From positions 1-64,000 of the forward strand of contig WIXG01000301.1 in the NCBI GenBank assembly GCA_009869945.1: DNA of 64,000 nucleotides, given 5' to 3'. This stretch comes from Mesaphorura yosii (taxonomy: Eukaryota > Arthropoda > Collembola > Poduromorpha > Tullbergiidae). The notes under the pieces are model-generated. The model saw only the letters and a program-made list of their open reading frames with translations. It did not search any database and was not told where the DNA came from. Shown piece after piece: positions 53,032 to 64,000 of the stretch (position 1 is the stretch's first letter; each line of letters opens with the position of its first letter). The position numbers and the translations under genes are program-made.

Positions 53032-55994
53032 TTAGTAGAGTATTGTCACTCCTTGATCTTGTGTCCTGGTGCGGCGGCTGCTCGGATGCGGACTCGGACT
53101 TGGGAGCGGAGATCGTGAGCCTGTGACCTCGGGCGACGTGTTCCGACTAGCAAACTCTTGCTCTGTCAAGAAAAAAACGAGATTCCAGTGATTAGCCGTC
53201 TCGTACGCTTCTTGGCGAAAGAATTTACTGTTATCTAGTAATTACTTTATGGTTTAGGATAAATTTCACCTTTTCGTCTCCGCCGGAGCACGGTAAGCAC
53301 CAACAGAAGAACCGCCAGCAGAGTCAGGACGAGACCGACGAGGATCCACGTCGCGGATTTGTAAACTGAAGATTCTCCTGCAAATTAGTCGGCGGATGTG
53401 CAATTTACATGCGGAATGGGGAATTCAGATTCCTTTACAGCTCTGTATTTCTATTTGCTTACCTTCTCTGTACTCTTCCGGCGTACCGAGGGAATTTCCG
53501 TAGGGGTACGTCAACGGATTGCTCGCCTGGCCCAAGTAATTCAGCCTGGGAAGGAATTCTGTCCAGAACTGCGTCCGGTACGGCTGATAGCCCCGTGGCG
53601 TAATTCGTCCGTCCTTCAACCAGTAGTGAATCGGTTCATTCGCAGTGAATTTGCTCCATGTGATCCAAGACTGTGAGCGCTGAGTTGGAACTCCCGTCTG
53701 GATGAAATTCGCCCAGAGTTCTTGTATCCGAGTGGACACGCTCTGCTCGGCGAGGTTGTACTCGCGGCGCAGTTGGTCGGTGAATGCAAAGCGGCCGAAG
53801 AGGTACAGAAGAATTGATCCGTGCCAGGCTCCTGCGAAATCAAAGAAAATGTAATGGAGCCACCCACAGCCAACTCAACGTTAGATGGAGGAAAAGACCA
53901 CCTGTTGAATTAATCGAGCTGCTGTAAATATTCGGGTCTGGAGTGTCCTGGTCAAAGACGTACGCATACACGGGATTGGAATGCCGTGACAGAAATTGTG
54001 CCGTGTGGATGTGTGGGGCCAAGAAGTTTGCTTCGGTAAAAAACTGAAAGTTACAAACACAAAGTGCGTCAGCGTAAATTGGTAAAGTAGGCCACGACGA
54101 GATTTCGCGATTTCACTGAGAGAGCGTAAATTGTAATTTTACTCACGTCGAGCATCTGGTCCATCACAGCGCTAGTGTCATTTGCTGCTCCAGTGATGAA
54201 GGCAAACTTGACGACTTCCTTCACCACAACCCAGTTTCGGCTGAGGCGAGACCGCTCCAGCATTTCCGGGATCAGCTCGTTCTCAAATGTATCCTTCAGT
54301 TGAAGAGGCGTCATTCGGTATAGCGGAGATTTTTTCTCTGTTCAAATATATAAATAAGAGACCATACCCGCATTAAGCACCGAACAAATTATTTTAAATG
54401 AATTCACACTTACTTATCATTAGCAGCCCGTCCTTGGCGGAAATTCCAGTGATTATCTGTAGCAAGAGGGCGGCAATATGTTAAGCATTTTAATAGAATT
54501 TGCACCGTCGAAGTTCTTACTGGTATTCTCGGGAATTCTCCACGCTCTAACGCTTCCCACGGACTTCGGCCAATGTACTGCAGCTCCTTGGGCAAGAAAT
54601 TATCGACGACCGGTCCAAACACTTCTGTCCCGTTGTAGAAATTCAAGACATTATAGTGCGCTTGAGAGATTCTGGCCGAGTCCAGCGTGCTGAGGCAGTA
54701 CATCACGGAGTCCGTGCCTCCGGAGCAGCCGAGTTCACGGGAGAGCATGTGTGAGGCTTCGGCCACCCGAAATCCAAGTGCCCAGGGAGCCAGTGACGTT
54801 CCCGACATCAAGATTGCATTGTGAAATCGGCCTGCTGCGCGTGGCGATGTCATGTGGAATACTGTCGATGCGGCTCCAGCGCCATGACCCATAAGTGTCA
54901 CTTGCTTCGGATCTCCTCCAAACTCTCTGATATTCTCATGCACAAATTCGATCGCCAAGTACTGGTCGAGAAGTCCCATGTTTCCTCCTGCCTTGGCATC
55001 TTCCATTGAGAAAAATCCTAAAAAGAGCAGAAATGACGACATACTGTCAGTTCTCATTCTTCTCCTAATTCTCTTGCCGTGGCCCGGCTACTCACCAAAT
55101 ACTCCTAATCTGTAGTTGAAAGTCACGACAATGACATCATGCGAAGAGAGCTCGGCTCCATTAAAAATTGATGCATCGTATGAACTGATAACACAAAAAA
55201 AAGTACGTAGAATCGTAAAAATCGAGTGACCAACTCTTCAGTAAAATGCATTGGGTAAACGGAGGTTTGGGCCCACCTGAACAAGTCACCGCCAATAAAT
55301 ATCACGACTGGCAGGAGTGTCCGTGAAGATGCAGCGTACTGTAAACATTTAATTGGCAAGCAGCTTGTTTTAATTATAGCTCAAAATTATGTTATCCACC
55401 TTAGCGAGGTAATTAACCTGTGGAGTCCAAATGTTCATGTACAGGCAGTCTTCCGATGTCCTCCCCCGTGCCGTCGGCTGTAAACAACTTGGGCCGAATC
55501 GTCCGCCATCAAACGTCGTGTTCCATCCCGTATGACGTTCTGGACCCTGCAATGGCAATTAGCGTTCTCTTAAATTAGTCACAAGGAACAAGAAAAATTC
55601 GCGTGAGTCTTATTACCTTAAAGCGCAGGTTTCCAATCGGTGGTTTGGCGTACGGAATTCCGAGGTACGCGTAAGAATTTGACTCAATCACCTGTTGACA
55701 GGAATTCTAGTGTGAACTGCAACGGATCTCCTGTCTTTCACTTAAAAAACTGGAACTTACCCCTTGAATATTTCCCAGCCCTCGTAAACTGATGACGACT
55801 CCGCCAACTTGGCCGTTCACGGCGAGGACAAGCGACACAATCGAGAATATGAACACATACATTGCGCTTGTGCTTGTGCAGGTGAGAAGTTTCCTCGACG
55901 TCTTCTGCGACAACGTCAGCGCCAACGTCAGCCCATTTTGCTTGGGCTGCACTGGAAAAGAATGACCGCTGGAGCTGCCAGAGTTGATTCTCAT
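53032..55994 (-). CDS. Cholinesterase-like adhesion molecule, catalytically dead
   Basis: Neuroligin/gliotactin-type proteins use a carboxylesterase fold for cell adhesion at synapses or septate junctions. Minus-strand exons: 55994-55761, 55691-55617, 55546-55418, 55338-55277, 55184-55096, 55017-54521, 54456-54414, 54337-54147, 54043-53902, 53831-53463, 53377-53270, 53162-53032, all phase-consistent; 689 residues. Landmarks are YLGIPYAKPPIGNLRF, SEDCLYMNIWTP, IVVTFNYRLGVFG and FGGDPKQVTLMGHGAGA. The usual nucleophile motif GxSxG reads GHGAG, so the serine is absent, while the His of GAWHGS is kept. A signal peptide is best explained by Met45 (MYVFIFSIVSLVLAVNG). A transmembrane helix (WILVGLVLTLLAVLLLVLTV), four Arg and a tail of about 45 residues end in VTILY. 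Gliotactin is a reasonable guess, not proven. Confidence 0.9.
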
Positions 55995-58900
55995 TGTCTT
56001 TCAACGTTACCGATCAGCGCCCGTTTAACACGACAATAACACTGAAAGCGTTCACATTGTACAAAATTGTATGAACGTACGAATTCGTCGTCAAACTTCA
56101 AGATTTTAAACCCAGCTCCATCCGAATTTGTCAATGGTTAATTTGGCTCTGTCACTTTTGCCACATCACTGTAACTTGTGCCTTTGATACTTCAGGAAGA
56201 GGAACTCTTGTCGTAAGTCTTAAGCAAACGCTCAATGCGCAATGTAGCAACTGAAACTTCAGCTTAATGAACCCCTCCGTGAACTAGTTTCAAGACAAAG
56301 CTGAAATCTGATAGCTGATGAATGTTGATGATAGCCTTAGTTTCTAGCTGCTGGCTGGTGACACGACTCTGGGGGTGCTGTGATAACTGACTGCGTGTTG
56401 CTGTTGCTTCGAGATTTTGTCATGTGCAACTAAACAAGTTATAATCACAAAAATGATAATGAAAATTTCTTCGAGCTGAACAACAACTCAACACGACGCG
56501 ACTGTTAATTCGCATTCGCACTCGCCCAACGAAGCCAACGATAGTAGTGCGTTCGTCAACGTGTAGTTTGCAGGTACGCGTACGGTGCAATTAACGAGGG
56601 CTGCGGCTGTTCGTTTCACCCATTTTCAGGCTCACAGCTCGCATGACGATGACGATATCGATGACTAAGTTGCTACTGCCAGCATACACGCCATACACGC
56701 AGACGGAGGCAGAGGCAAAGTAAAAAATTAGAGATAATGCGTTGTAAAAATAAGTTGGTTGGGTCGACAGCCGTTCGAGATTTCATTTGTTGTACCGCAC
56801 TTCCGGTGGAAACCCAGAGGACCAGGACCACGCCAAAGCCAACGGCTACACTCAGCAATTGGCAATTACACAGCGTCCACAGTCCACGTCCATTCAGTTG
56901 GACTGCCTCTCATTTTGGCATTCACATTCTGGGCTCATGAATAAAGTGAATCACGACATGACAGTGCGGCACGACACGACAAAATAACTCAAGCGATCCA
57001 TGTCGATTGGCGGCTTGAGCGCTTGGCTTGGACACTGCAATTTTGTTCCCCAACAATAACGAGCCTAAACCCCCAATTTACAATTTGGGGTTTGCAGTTT
57101 ACTTTACAACAGAAGCAGAAGCAGAAATGACTCAGGTCTTTTGAAATAAACTAAAACTAAAACGGAAATATCAATTCATTCGTGCATGAACGAAAATTAT
57201 CGTACTTCCAGCGAGCAAGCACACAACAATAAACACTAAACACTAAATACACTCAACAATGTGCTCATGTGCTGCTGTGTTTGAATACAAGCAATGAGTA
57301 CAACAATGCAGCTCATTTCATGCCGAGTTTCATGTCGCAGATGAATTACACGAGTTTTACAAATTCTTTGCTCGTACACGGCCTGGCGTTCATTATTCGT
57401 TGTTAAAAATCAGTCGCCCGAACACAAAAGGTCAAGCTCTCAATAATACATCGTGGTAACAACCTGCCCAGTCGATTACGTAATTTATTATGTTGCAGAA
57501 TAAAATACAGAATGAGTGCTCGAAGGATTCAATATGTCAGCAATTTGAATTGCCCGAATTCGGAGTCGCGATTCGGAATACAAAATTGAAGCCCTGCACA
57601 CAGTTTTGGCAAATGACAATAAATGTATGAAGCCAATTAGTCTCGCAGCGTATTGCATTGTTGACACTGATTTCTGACGCCTACGGCCCACGTATTACAT
57701 TTTCGTATTACGTAATGATGCAAACAATGGAAAGAATGAGCACAGGCAGGTTGACAAAAATAAAAGCAAAGGCACAAGGTAGATTTGCAGAGGCAAACAC
57801 AAACATGGATGACCTTACACGGCTAAATGACCAACTAATGCCACTTACGACTCGATAAACACTAAACACGGCACGGCACAAAATATTTTGATGGTGATAG
57901 TGACAATTCCGCCGCATTTTGACTTAATTGCTCTTCGTCCACTCTGAAAACACGCGGTTTAATTTCTGGAACCCGGAACTCGCTAGTCGCTAACTCAATG
58001 CAATTGCATTCATATTCACGGTGAATCACATCAGAATTAAAATTAATTGGAGATTCGGCATTGAATTCCATTTCATGTTCATGGCCACCTTTGATCACAA
58101 TCGTGAATCGTCTAACATTGTGCAATGCACCAGTGAAACTTGACGCTCATTCAAGTTCTCTCTTTCTTTAATTACGTCAAATAAGCAATAAGCTTGGGCT
58201 TGGAAGCTCTCCGAGCCTTTTACAAACATTAGAAGATGGCAGCTGGGACAATTATCATATCAACATAAACATCACGCAAATTGCTTTTGAATTCGTTGCT
58301 TCTTAGTCTACTCGGAGATACGCCCTTCATTTCCAGTTAGTGAGGATCGCCTTTTAATTAAGTTTCTCATCAATTTAATTAAAAATTTAAGTGCCCCGCA
58401 TATTTCTCAGTGCGCAAAGAGAAGCTTCCGCGGCTCTCGGCTAATTTTGCCAAAATTCAAAATTGAGCTTGCAGTAATTCTAATTAAAAGCTCACAGCAT
58501 CTCAGCATGAATTCTAAAAATGGCTGCTGCTTCTGCTTTGTGTTGACTGAATTCCGACTCTGCTCTTTGCTAAATTGTTGCCTTTGTCGCGTAAAGAAGC
58601 AGATGAGATACGATCGGGTTGAAACCTACATGCCACCTCAAGAAAGACGAAAAAATCACTATCATCGTCAGGTAGTAGTCGTTACTCGTAATTAAGACAG
58701 TGGCGGTGGCGATGACGGTGACGCGCTGCAAATAAATAAACACGCGCTGGGCCAGCATAATTGAAGAGACAAGAGACAAACCCTTCTGAGAAGGGAAACG
58801 AAAACGAAAGTAATAATTTAAAAAGGTGTAGCCGTCCAAAAGTCGCAGTCGCGATTCGCGAAACGCGAACGCTCTGCTCGTAATCAGATAACTGCAGTCA

Positions 58901-59588
58901 TCATCTTAACTCTTTTCTTGGCTTGGCTACGCTTGATGAATTTCGCGAGTCGCGAATGAAGAAACACGAAACTACGACAAAATACGACCAAAACGAGATG
59001 CACAGTCACCAAAGCCAAATAATGCAAAATGCAGGATTTTGATGGCAGTTCGCAGTTTGCTTTTGCATTCGCAGACAGGGCAGAAAGACATTTAAATAAT
59101 TACATTAATGTGGCTTAATGAGCGAAACCTTGACCGTGTCACATCGTCCATGGAGAGAACTCAAACATGAAGAACCTTATACCACTTTTTTCCGCTTGAG
59201 GAGCTCACATTCGCATTTTTCTTATTGCGCGAAGCTGAATCTTAATACCAGCAGGCTTTGGTATCACTGCTGCGTGCAGCCAAGCCAGCTTGCGAACGCA
59301 TTGCAAAATCAATTCGCAATATCCCAAATCGCTCACACGCAAAACAAAGTGAGCTTAACGAAGCATTGTAATAAAATATACACTGAGCAAATTGTCTTCA
59401 AGAAACTAGATCCAAGATACAATGTAATTTTACGCAATAGACGCAGACGGAGACGATTCTTTATTAAACAAGCACTGAAATTATTTAAAAAGAAAGAAGA
59501 CTACAAATATCCTAAGTCAGCACGCTAGAGCTGTGACGTTCAAATTTTTCTTTTGTCAGTCCTAAATGCCCTGTTGTCCCTCCTGCGC
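55995..59588. other. Intergenic, 3.6 kb
   Basis: Should contain the promoter of the esterase-like gene and the 3' untranslated region of FIP1. No coding exon I can support. An imperfect hairpin (AAACCCCCAATT, then AATTTGGGGTTT) lies at about 57069-57095. Minus-strand AATAAA for FIP1 is at 59460. Confidence 0.5.
59460..59465 (-). terminator. Poly(A) signal of FIP1
   Basis: Minus-strand AATAAA about 125 bases past the FIP1 stop codon. Confidence 0.5.
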
Positions 59589-61072
59589 TTATTTCCCCTC
59601 TTTCGACGAGCTTTGAGCATCCGCTTCGCCTGGTGGTGGAGGAACGATGGCGACTTTCGTTAGTGGGACGACAGACACGGAAGAACTTGCTCCGATGCCC
59701 GGTCCTCCCATTTCCCATTGCTATCAAATTAAAATGAAACAACTCAGTCTTCACGCCCTCAAATTGTATCTTGTGCTCATTAAAACCCACCGAATCCATC
59801 CACTGCTGTTCTTCGTAGCCAGGCATCTCCTGTTGGTGATAGAAACCGGGCGGCGGACGATTGAAGAACTCTGGTGGCGGTTGTCCCATGTACTCAGGGC
59901 GGAATCTGTATCAATGCGGTGAAAGGAAATGTAGGTAATTCCTCGAAACACTCGAACGTTATTCTCGAGTAACACAAGAGAAACTTACGGTGGTGGAGGA
60001 ACAGACATGTCGAATGGAGGTGGGCCCATTGGTGGCGGCATGTCGTAGCCCTTCCTTCCAAAATTATCCCTTCTGTCTACGGTGTTGACCACACGTACTT
60101 GAATAGTGTTTTCCTGAGGCTCTTGCTTCATCTGCATTCGCTGATACGGTTGCTGGCCAAACTTCTTTGGAAAAGTTATGTTCGACTGAGACCCAAGTTT
60201 TGCAGCATCTCCACCTTCCCCATGCATCTGATCAGGAAAAGTAGCACTTCAGTAAATGAAAATGCGGTTCACAATATTGAACGCCTTACTCTTGCCATCG
60301 GATTGGGTAAACCCGCCCCGATTTCAACTCGAAGCCTTTTCTGTCGTTCAGAGTAGGCCCGCCATGTGTCCTCAGTAAACCCGTAGTTGAAATAATCTGT
60401 AATGTCCGCTCCTGGCTTTCTCCACGGTTTGTCTTCTAAACTATCAAGACTGTACTCCAGAGCATTAGTCCCATTGATTGTTCCAGGCGTTTCAAAGTCT
60501 TCCACGGCAAATTTTCCCTAAACCCGAGCACAACAATGGTAAGAATTAAAAATTTTGACATATCCCAATTTTTTTTGCTTACCTTTTTGTCTGGCGGTGG
60601 TCCTCCACGCTTGCCAGCTGCAAACGTACCCGGTGCGCCTGATTTAAGATCTCCAATGACCACCTGCACTCCATCATCATCTGAATCGTCATCGTCGTCG
60701 TTATCTTCATCTTCGGCGTCTTCCTCTTCAGATGCATTCGGTCCCTGCCACAGTTTAGAAGACAAATTGTAAAGTTAATGGCGCTCTAGCGATTGACTTA
60801 CACTTAAGGCTTGACATTAGACAATAATCATTTACGTCATCATTCGGCTCCCCGTCATTCTTAGAATCAGTACCAGCGTCCGCGGCGTCTTCAGCCGTTT
60901 CCCCAGCTGCGTCCTCTTCAGCATCACTCTTGCGCTTACTCGACTTACTCGTTTCTTCCTCATTTTCGTCCTCCAGCAATTTATTTGCAGCGTCCGGGTC
61001 TATCTTAATTTGATCTTCATTAACGTTTTCACCGTACAACCACTCGTCTTCTTCTCCCACGACGTTCGCCAT
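59589..61072 (-). CDS. Fip1: Pre-mRNA 3'-end processing factor FIP1
   Basis: FIP1 is a CPSF subunit that links cleavage/polyadenylation factors to poly(A) polymerase in the nucleus. Minus-strand exons: 61072-60836, 60744-60583, 60517-60290, 60227-59989, 59905-59791, 59720-59589; 370 residues. The diagnostic Fip1 motif is in exon 3 ([20 protein letters not shown], then [17 protein letters not shown]). It is preceded by an acidic region ([20 protein letters not shown]) and [14 protein letters not shown], and followed by a Pro/Met-rich part. The protein is shorter than human FIP1L1 (594), mainly because the Arg-rich RD/RE C-terminus is missing. The last intron (59721-59790, GTGGGT to TTGATAG) is inferred. 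Without it the frame stays open to about 59512 with a different, Arg-rich end. Confidence 0.92.
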
Positions 61073-61811
61073 AATTCTTTCACGCCAAACGCCAAAAGCT
61101 GCAGAAAGTTCAGAAGCCGCACGTTTAACGTTCTATAAAAAGAGTTGAATGTTCAACTTAGTTACGCGAAAGTGTAATTGCGAACGACGGCTGTAATTAA
61201 CAACGATGAAAAATTTTCATCAATCGTTTATCAAAACTTGAAATTTATTTTTGATACATGCACAAATAACACACAATTCATGCGGCTCTTCTCATTCTTG
61301 AATCCTTGCGTTCACTCTCATTGACAAGGCTTGAGCAAATATTTTTGTTTAGGCGGACGAGTTTCATGTCTGTCTTGAAAGTTTCGAAACGGCATTTGAC
61401 TACTGGCTTGTACAACGACTAATCAGCGTCAGAGAAATCCCAAATCCCCATGTGTCTTGGTTTTGGAACGTTGCTGTTGCCAAAATCGACAATTTTATAA
61501 CACTTTAGTTTGGGTGCTCAGTTCTCACTTGTCGGCTTTCAGTGAACTCTCCTGCAGTTAGTTCTTTCGTAAGCGACGTGGACGAACGTTGGAGTTAGTT
61601 AACTTTAATTTATTAACTACAAACTTAACAAATATTATCAGCAAAAGGAGATCTCTTCGACATCGGCATTATCAGCCAATTTCAACAGTGATCCAACGAT
61701 CCAAGTAAGTTTGAGAGGTATAGTGCTTTACGTACCCTACAACCTAAGCGTGATAATTAATTTAATTTGGTTGTCACTTCAGGTTTAAGGAGACAGTTTA
61801 CTCATACTACC
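61073..61811. promoter_or_regulatory. Divergent promoter region, FIP1 and HP1-like gene
   Basis: The two start codons are 739 bases apart, head to head. The chromobox side has a leader exon ending at 61704 (CCAA before GTAAGT) and an intron 61705-61782 (acceptor CACTTCAG). The shared upstream space is therefore at most about 500 bases, which fits a bidirectional promoter. No TATA box is evident. Confidence 0.5.
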
Positions 61812-63075
61812 ATGGGTGGTTCATCAGTGGATGGAGGAAAACGTAAGAGGAGAAAGGGAAAGTACTCACCTAGTGGCGGGCGTTCCAAGAAGCTCAAGGC
61901 TCGTATACTGAAGACGCACCGCTCTGGTTCTGAAAGCGATGGAAGCGTCGATGAAGGGGAGTTCGTTGTGCAACATATTCTGGACAAACGCAAGGAGAAT
62001 GGAGTGTGGATGTATTACATCAAGTGGCTGGGGTGGAACAGGTATGCTGCGTAATGCGTTGGAGGAATGATCGGCGAAGACGAAGTAATTCACGTAATTT
62101 TTGTACTAGTGATGCAAATACGTGGGAGCCTAAGGAAAACTTGACTGGTTGTGAAGAACTCCTGAGAAGATTCGAAGACGAATGGTCTGCGAAGGAGGCA
62201 AGTGCAACCAGCAGACGCAGCAGCAGTGAAGAAACGGTCATGTTGAGAAAGGGTAAGCTACGACTTGACTTAAGTCGTCAGTCAGCATTCTGATAAACTT
62301 TCTAATTTTATAGCTGGTCCAAGTTCGAGTGACAAATCTCAAAAGTCTGAGAAAAGAAAACTTGACAAGGAAAAGGACAAAAGAGAGCATTCCGCGACTC
62401 CAGTCAGAACGACTCCTCGCGAGGAGAAAATCGAGAAGCCCAAGTCGATCGACAGCGGCATCGGTGCGAAAACGGGTAATGACCCGAACTATGAGGTAAA
62501 TCACAATTCAAAGCACACCGGTCAATTGTCGATTAAGGATAACCATTTCAAATTCTCAGGATCTTGACGTCTTGGATGAATGTCCAGCTGGCAGAGTACC
62601 GAAAAAACTTGTCGGAGTTGTTCCAATTGGCGATGTTCTTGTGTAAGTTTGATGTTGCCTTTGTGAATTTATCTGACGGTGAGTCCAGTTCTGATTGTTT
62701 AAATTCGCTTTCCTATGTAGCTATTGTGTTGAGTGGAAAGAACCCGAAGAGGAGACCGAAGAATTCAACGAGCCTGTTTCCCTTGTACGTGGTGAAGTAT
62801 TTAGTTCATGCTTTCCTGACATGGTCATCAAATTTTACGAAGCGCACATTATCTGGACAAAGGATTCAAAAGCTGAGGCTAGGATTTTTGAAGATTCACA
62901 CTTAAGTCGAGGATCAGAAGACAAAATTGGCACCAAGTCGAGCCTTGCCTCGAACAACTCAAAAATGAGCGAAGAAGATTCTGATGATGAACCCCTGTTG
63001 AAATCTCGAAAGGTCGCCAAGAAGAAAGATGAAGCAGACGATTCAGATAGCCACAGTAAAGAAAACTACCCTTAA
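61812..63075 (+). CDS. HP1-like chromobox protein
   Basis: HP1 proteins read methylated histone H3K9 with a chromodomain and dimerise through a chromoshadow domain to build heterochromatin. Exons: 61812-62041, 62110-62252, 62314-62495, 62560-62642, 62721-63075, phase-consistent; 330 residues. The N-terminus is basic (KRKRRKGKYSPSGGRSKK). The chromodomain spans about residues 50-103: EFVVQHILDKR, YYIKWLGW, NTWEPKENL; the aromatic cage is kept as Phe51, Trp72 and Trp75. A charged hinge of about 90 residues follows. The chromoshadow domain, about 194-260, includes VPKKLVGVV, YCVEWKEP and FPDMVIKFYEAHIIW. A Ser/Asp/Lys-rich tail follows. It is longer than canonical HP1 (about 190-210) because of its hinge and tail. 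Confidence 0.88.
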
Positions 63076-63145
63076 CTTCACAACTTCTTTGTAACTGTAT
63101 CAGTGGTATTACTCAACAAATGCAACTTATGAGCCACAGTCATCA

Positions 63146-63151
63146 AATAAA
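63146..63151 (+). terminator. Poly(A) signal of the HP1-like gene
   Basis: AATAAA 70 bases after the stop codon. Confidence 0.65.
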
Positions 63152-63718
63152 GATTAGCAGTACAAACATTTACACTAGTGTTATATTTTGTATACTTAAT
63201 TGCTCCCTTTGTAAAAAGTAATTCCTTTATTTTGCTTTATTTCGAATTCGTAGTTTTCGTCTGTTTAAAATTCAAAGTTGTTGCAGAATTCGGAAATGTA
63301 GAAGGATAATGGAAGGCTCATTCGCTATTCCACAATCCAAGCCTTACGCCTTATGATAAAATTCTAGGATCTTGTTCTTTTGTATCATCATCGTCTGTAA
63401 TTCTATAAAAATGGTACAAACTTGCTAGTTTAACTTACGCACTAGAGCAAGAGCACTAGAGTTTTGCGTTATGCAATGAAATGACCATTCGTGATTTCAC
63501 CATATAACTGTTGATTGCAAATTGCAGTGCTAATGAATAAAATCAAAATCTATATCAAAAGAAGTCGCAGAAAAAAGTCAGCAAATTTCTTTATTGATTT
63601 CAGCTTGGAATAAAAATCCAAACACAATCAACATTTAAAAAATCCTTCAAATCCAAGTATTTGAAAGATAACAGCAAAGTCGTGATTGGTTAAAACACTT
63701 AAAGCTGGCAAAAAGTGA
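63152..63718. other. Convergent 3' spacer
   Basis: No gene seen. It contains the downstream side of the HP1-like poly(A) site and the 3' untranslated region of the PPP1R21-like gene, with minus-strand AATAAA at 63590-63595. Confidence 0.5.
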
Positions 63719-64000
63719 TCATTTCTTCGATTTAGTAGCTGCCTGCAATTTCAAACGTAATTAAATTAATCACCCTTATTATTTATAATTTACAATAAAT
63801 AGAGCAGGCCATCCCAGTACCTTGCTTGAAAGGGCATACGTGAGTTCCTCAATCGACTCCTTCTGTGCCAGCATTTGGTCGTTGAGATTAGCGATATGTT
63901 CAGTCATCGTACTTAACTGCGCTTCGTAATTCTGTTTAGTCAGTTGCAGCTCTTCGGCTGCCTCAGCGTACTTCCTATCGACATCTTGTTTGTTTTGTAC
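63719..64000 (-). CDS. PPP1R21: PPP1R21-like protein, C-terminal end (partial)
   Basis: The last two coding exons are on the minus strand: 64000-63821 (open at the window edge) and 63742-63719, joined in phase 0 and ending in TGA. The 67 visible residues form a coiled coil followed by a Lys-rich end (AATKSKK). The segment NYEAQLSTMTEHIANLNDQM resembles the conserved C-terminus of PPP1R21 (KLRAQ1), an early-endosome coiled-coil protein of the FERRY complex, which has a YEDQLSMMSDHL-type motif and a Lys-rich tail. The call rests on this short match alone; another coiled-coil protein remains possible. Confidence 0.6.

Noticed and set aside
57862-58125. Minus-strand 87-codon ORF with protein-like composition
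   Set aside because: No family resemblance, no splice partners, no conserved motif; length is within chance for this base composition.
59118-59528. Plus-strand 136-codon ORF ending in Arg/Lys-rich sequence
   Set aside because: It overlaps the FIP1 3' untranslated region and poly(A) site on the other strand. No recognisable domain.

Overview
The window is animal nuclear DNA, most likely from an arthropod and probably a hexapod. The evidence is short GT-AG introns of about 60-100 bases inside compact genes, long AT-leaning intergenic stretches, animal gene families throughout, and a takeout/juvenile-hormone-binding (JHBP) family protein, a fold typical of arthropods. The sequence does not settle the species; a springtail or other non-model hexapod would fit. 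All gene models come from manual translation, splice-site reading and phase matching, without transcript data.

Layout. 0-2 kb: unrecognised coding-looking fragments on both strands. 2.8-10.1 kb (+): Rab32/38 GTPase with a short first exon and a separate pair of large exons that could give a long N-terminal extension. 10.8-12.35 kb (+): a decayed block with two degenerate copies of a CIN85-type SH3 domain followed by a frame-broken eIF2alpha-kinase-like domain. 14.67-18.07 kb (+): an intact CIN85/CD2AP (Cindr) adaptor, the likely source of the SH3 copies, with a phase-matched alternative terminal exon. 18.1-31.9 kb: a gene-poor stretch with one small TA-flanked inverted-repeat element. 31.9-32.3 kb (+): a small PKA inhibitor (PKI). 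33.6-37.4 kb (-): a takeout/JHBP protein with a Ser/Thr/Pro-rich N-terminal extension. 41.56-45.67 kb (+): SERINC, whose first coding intron holds the complete LKB1/STK11 kinase gene on the same strand. 47.58-50.66 kb (+): cytoplasmic poly(A)-binding protein, with a terminal-inverted-repeat element in its last intron. 53.03-55.99 kb (-): a membrane-anchored, catalytically dead carboxylesterase-like adhesion protein (neuroligin/gliotactin type). 59.59-61.07 kb (-): FIP1, head-to-head with an HP1-like chromobox gene at 61.81-63.08 kb (+). 63.72-64.0 kb (-): the 3' end of a PPP1R21-like gene that runs off the window.

The genes do not form one pathway. They are mostly housekeeping and signalling genes: trafficking (Rab32, PPP1R21), endocytic and actin adaptor (CIN85), PKA and LKB1 signalling, membrane lipid (SERINC), mRNA 3'-end and poly(A) biology (FIP1, PABP) and chromatin (HP1-like). 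The structural oddities are the nested LKB1 gene, the SH3 plus kinase relic, the alternative ends of Rab32 and CIN85, and a LKB1 intron bounded by a near-perfect direct repeat. I saw no viral, LTR or Polinton-like coding remnant, no CRISPR array and no convincing tRNA or rRNA gene.
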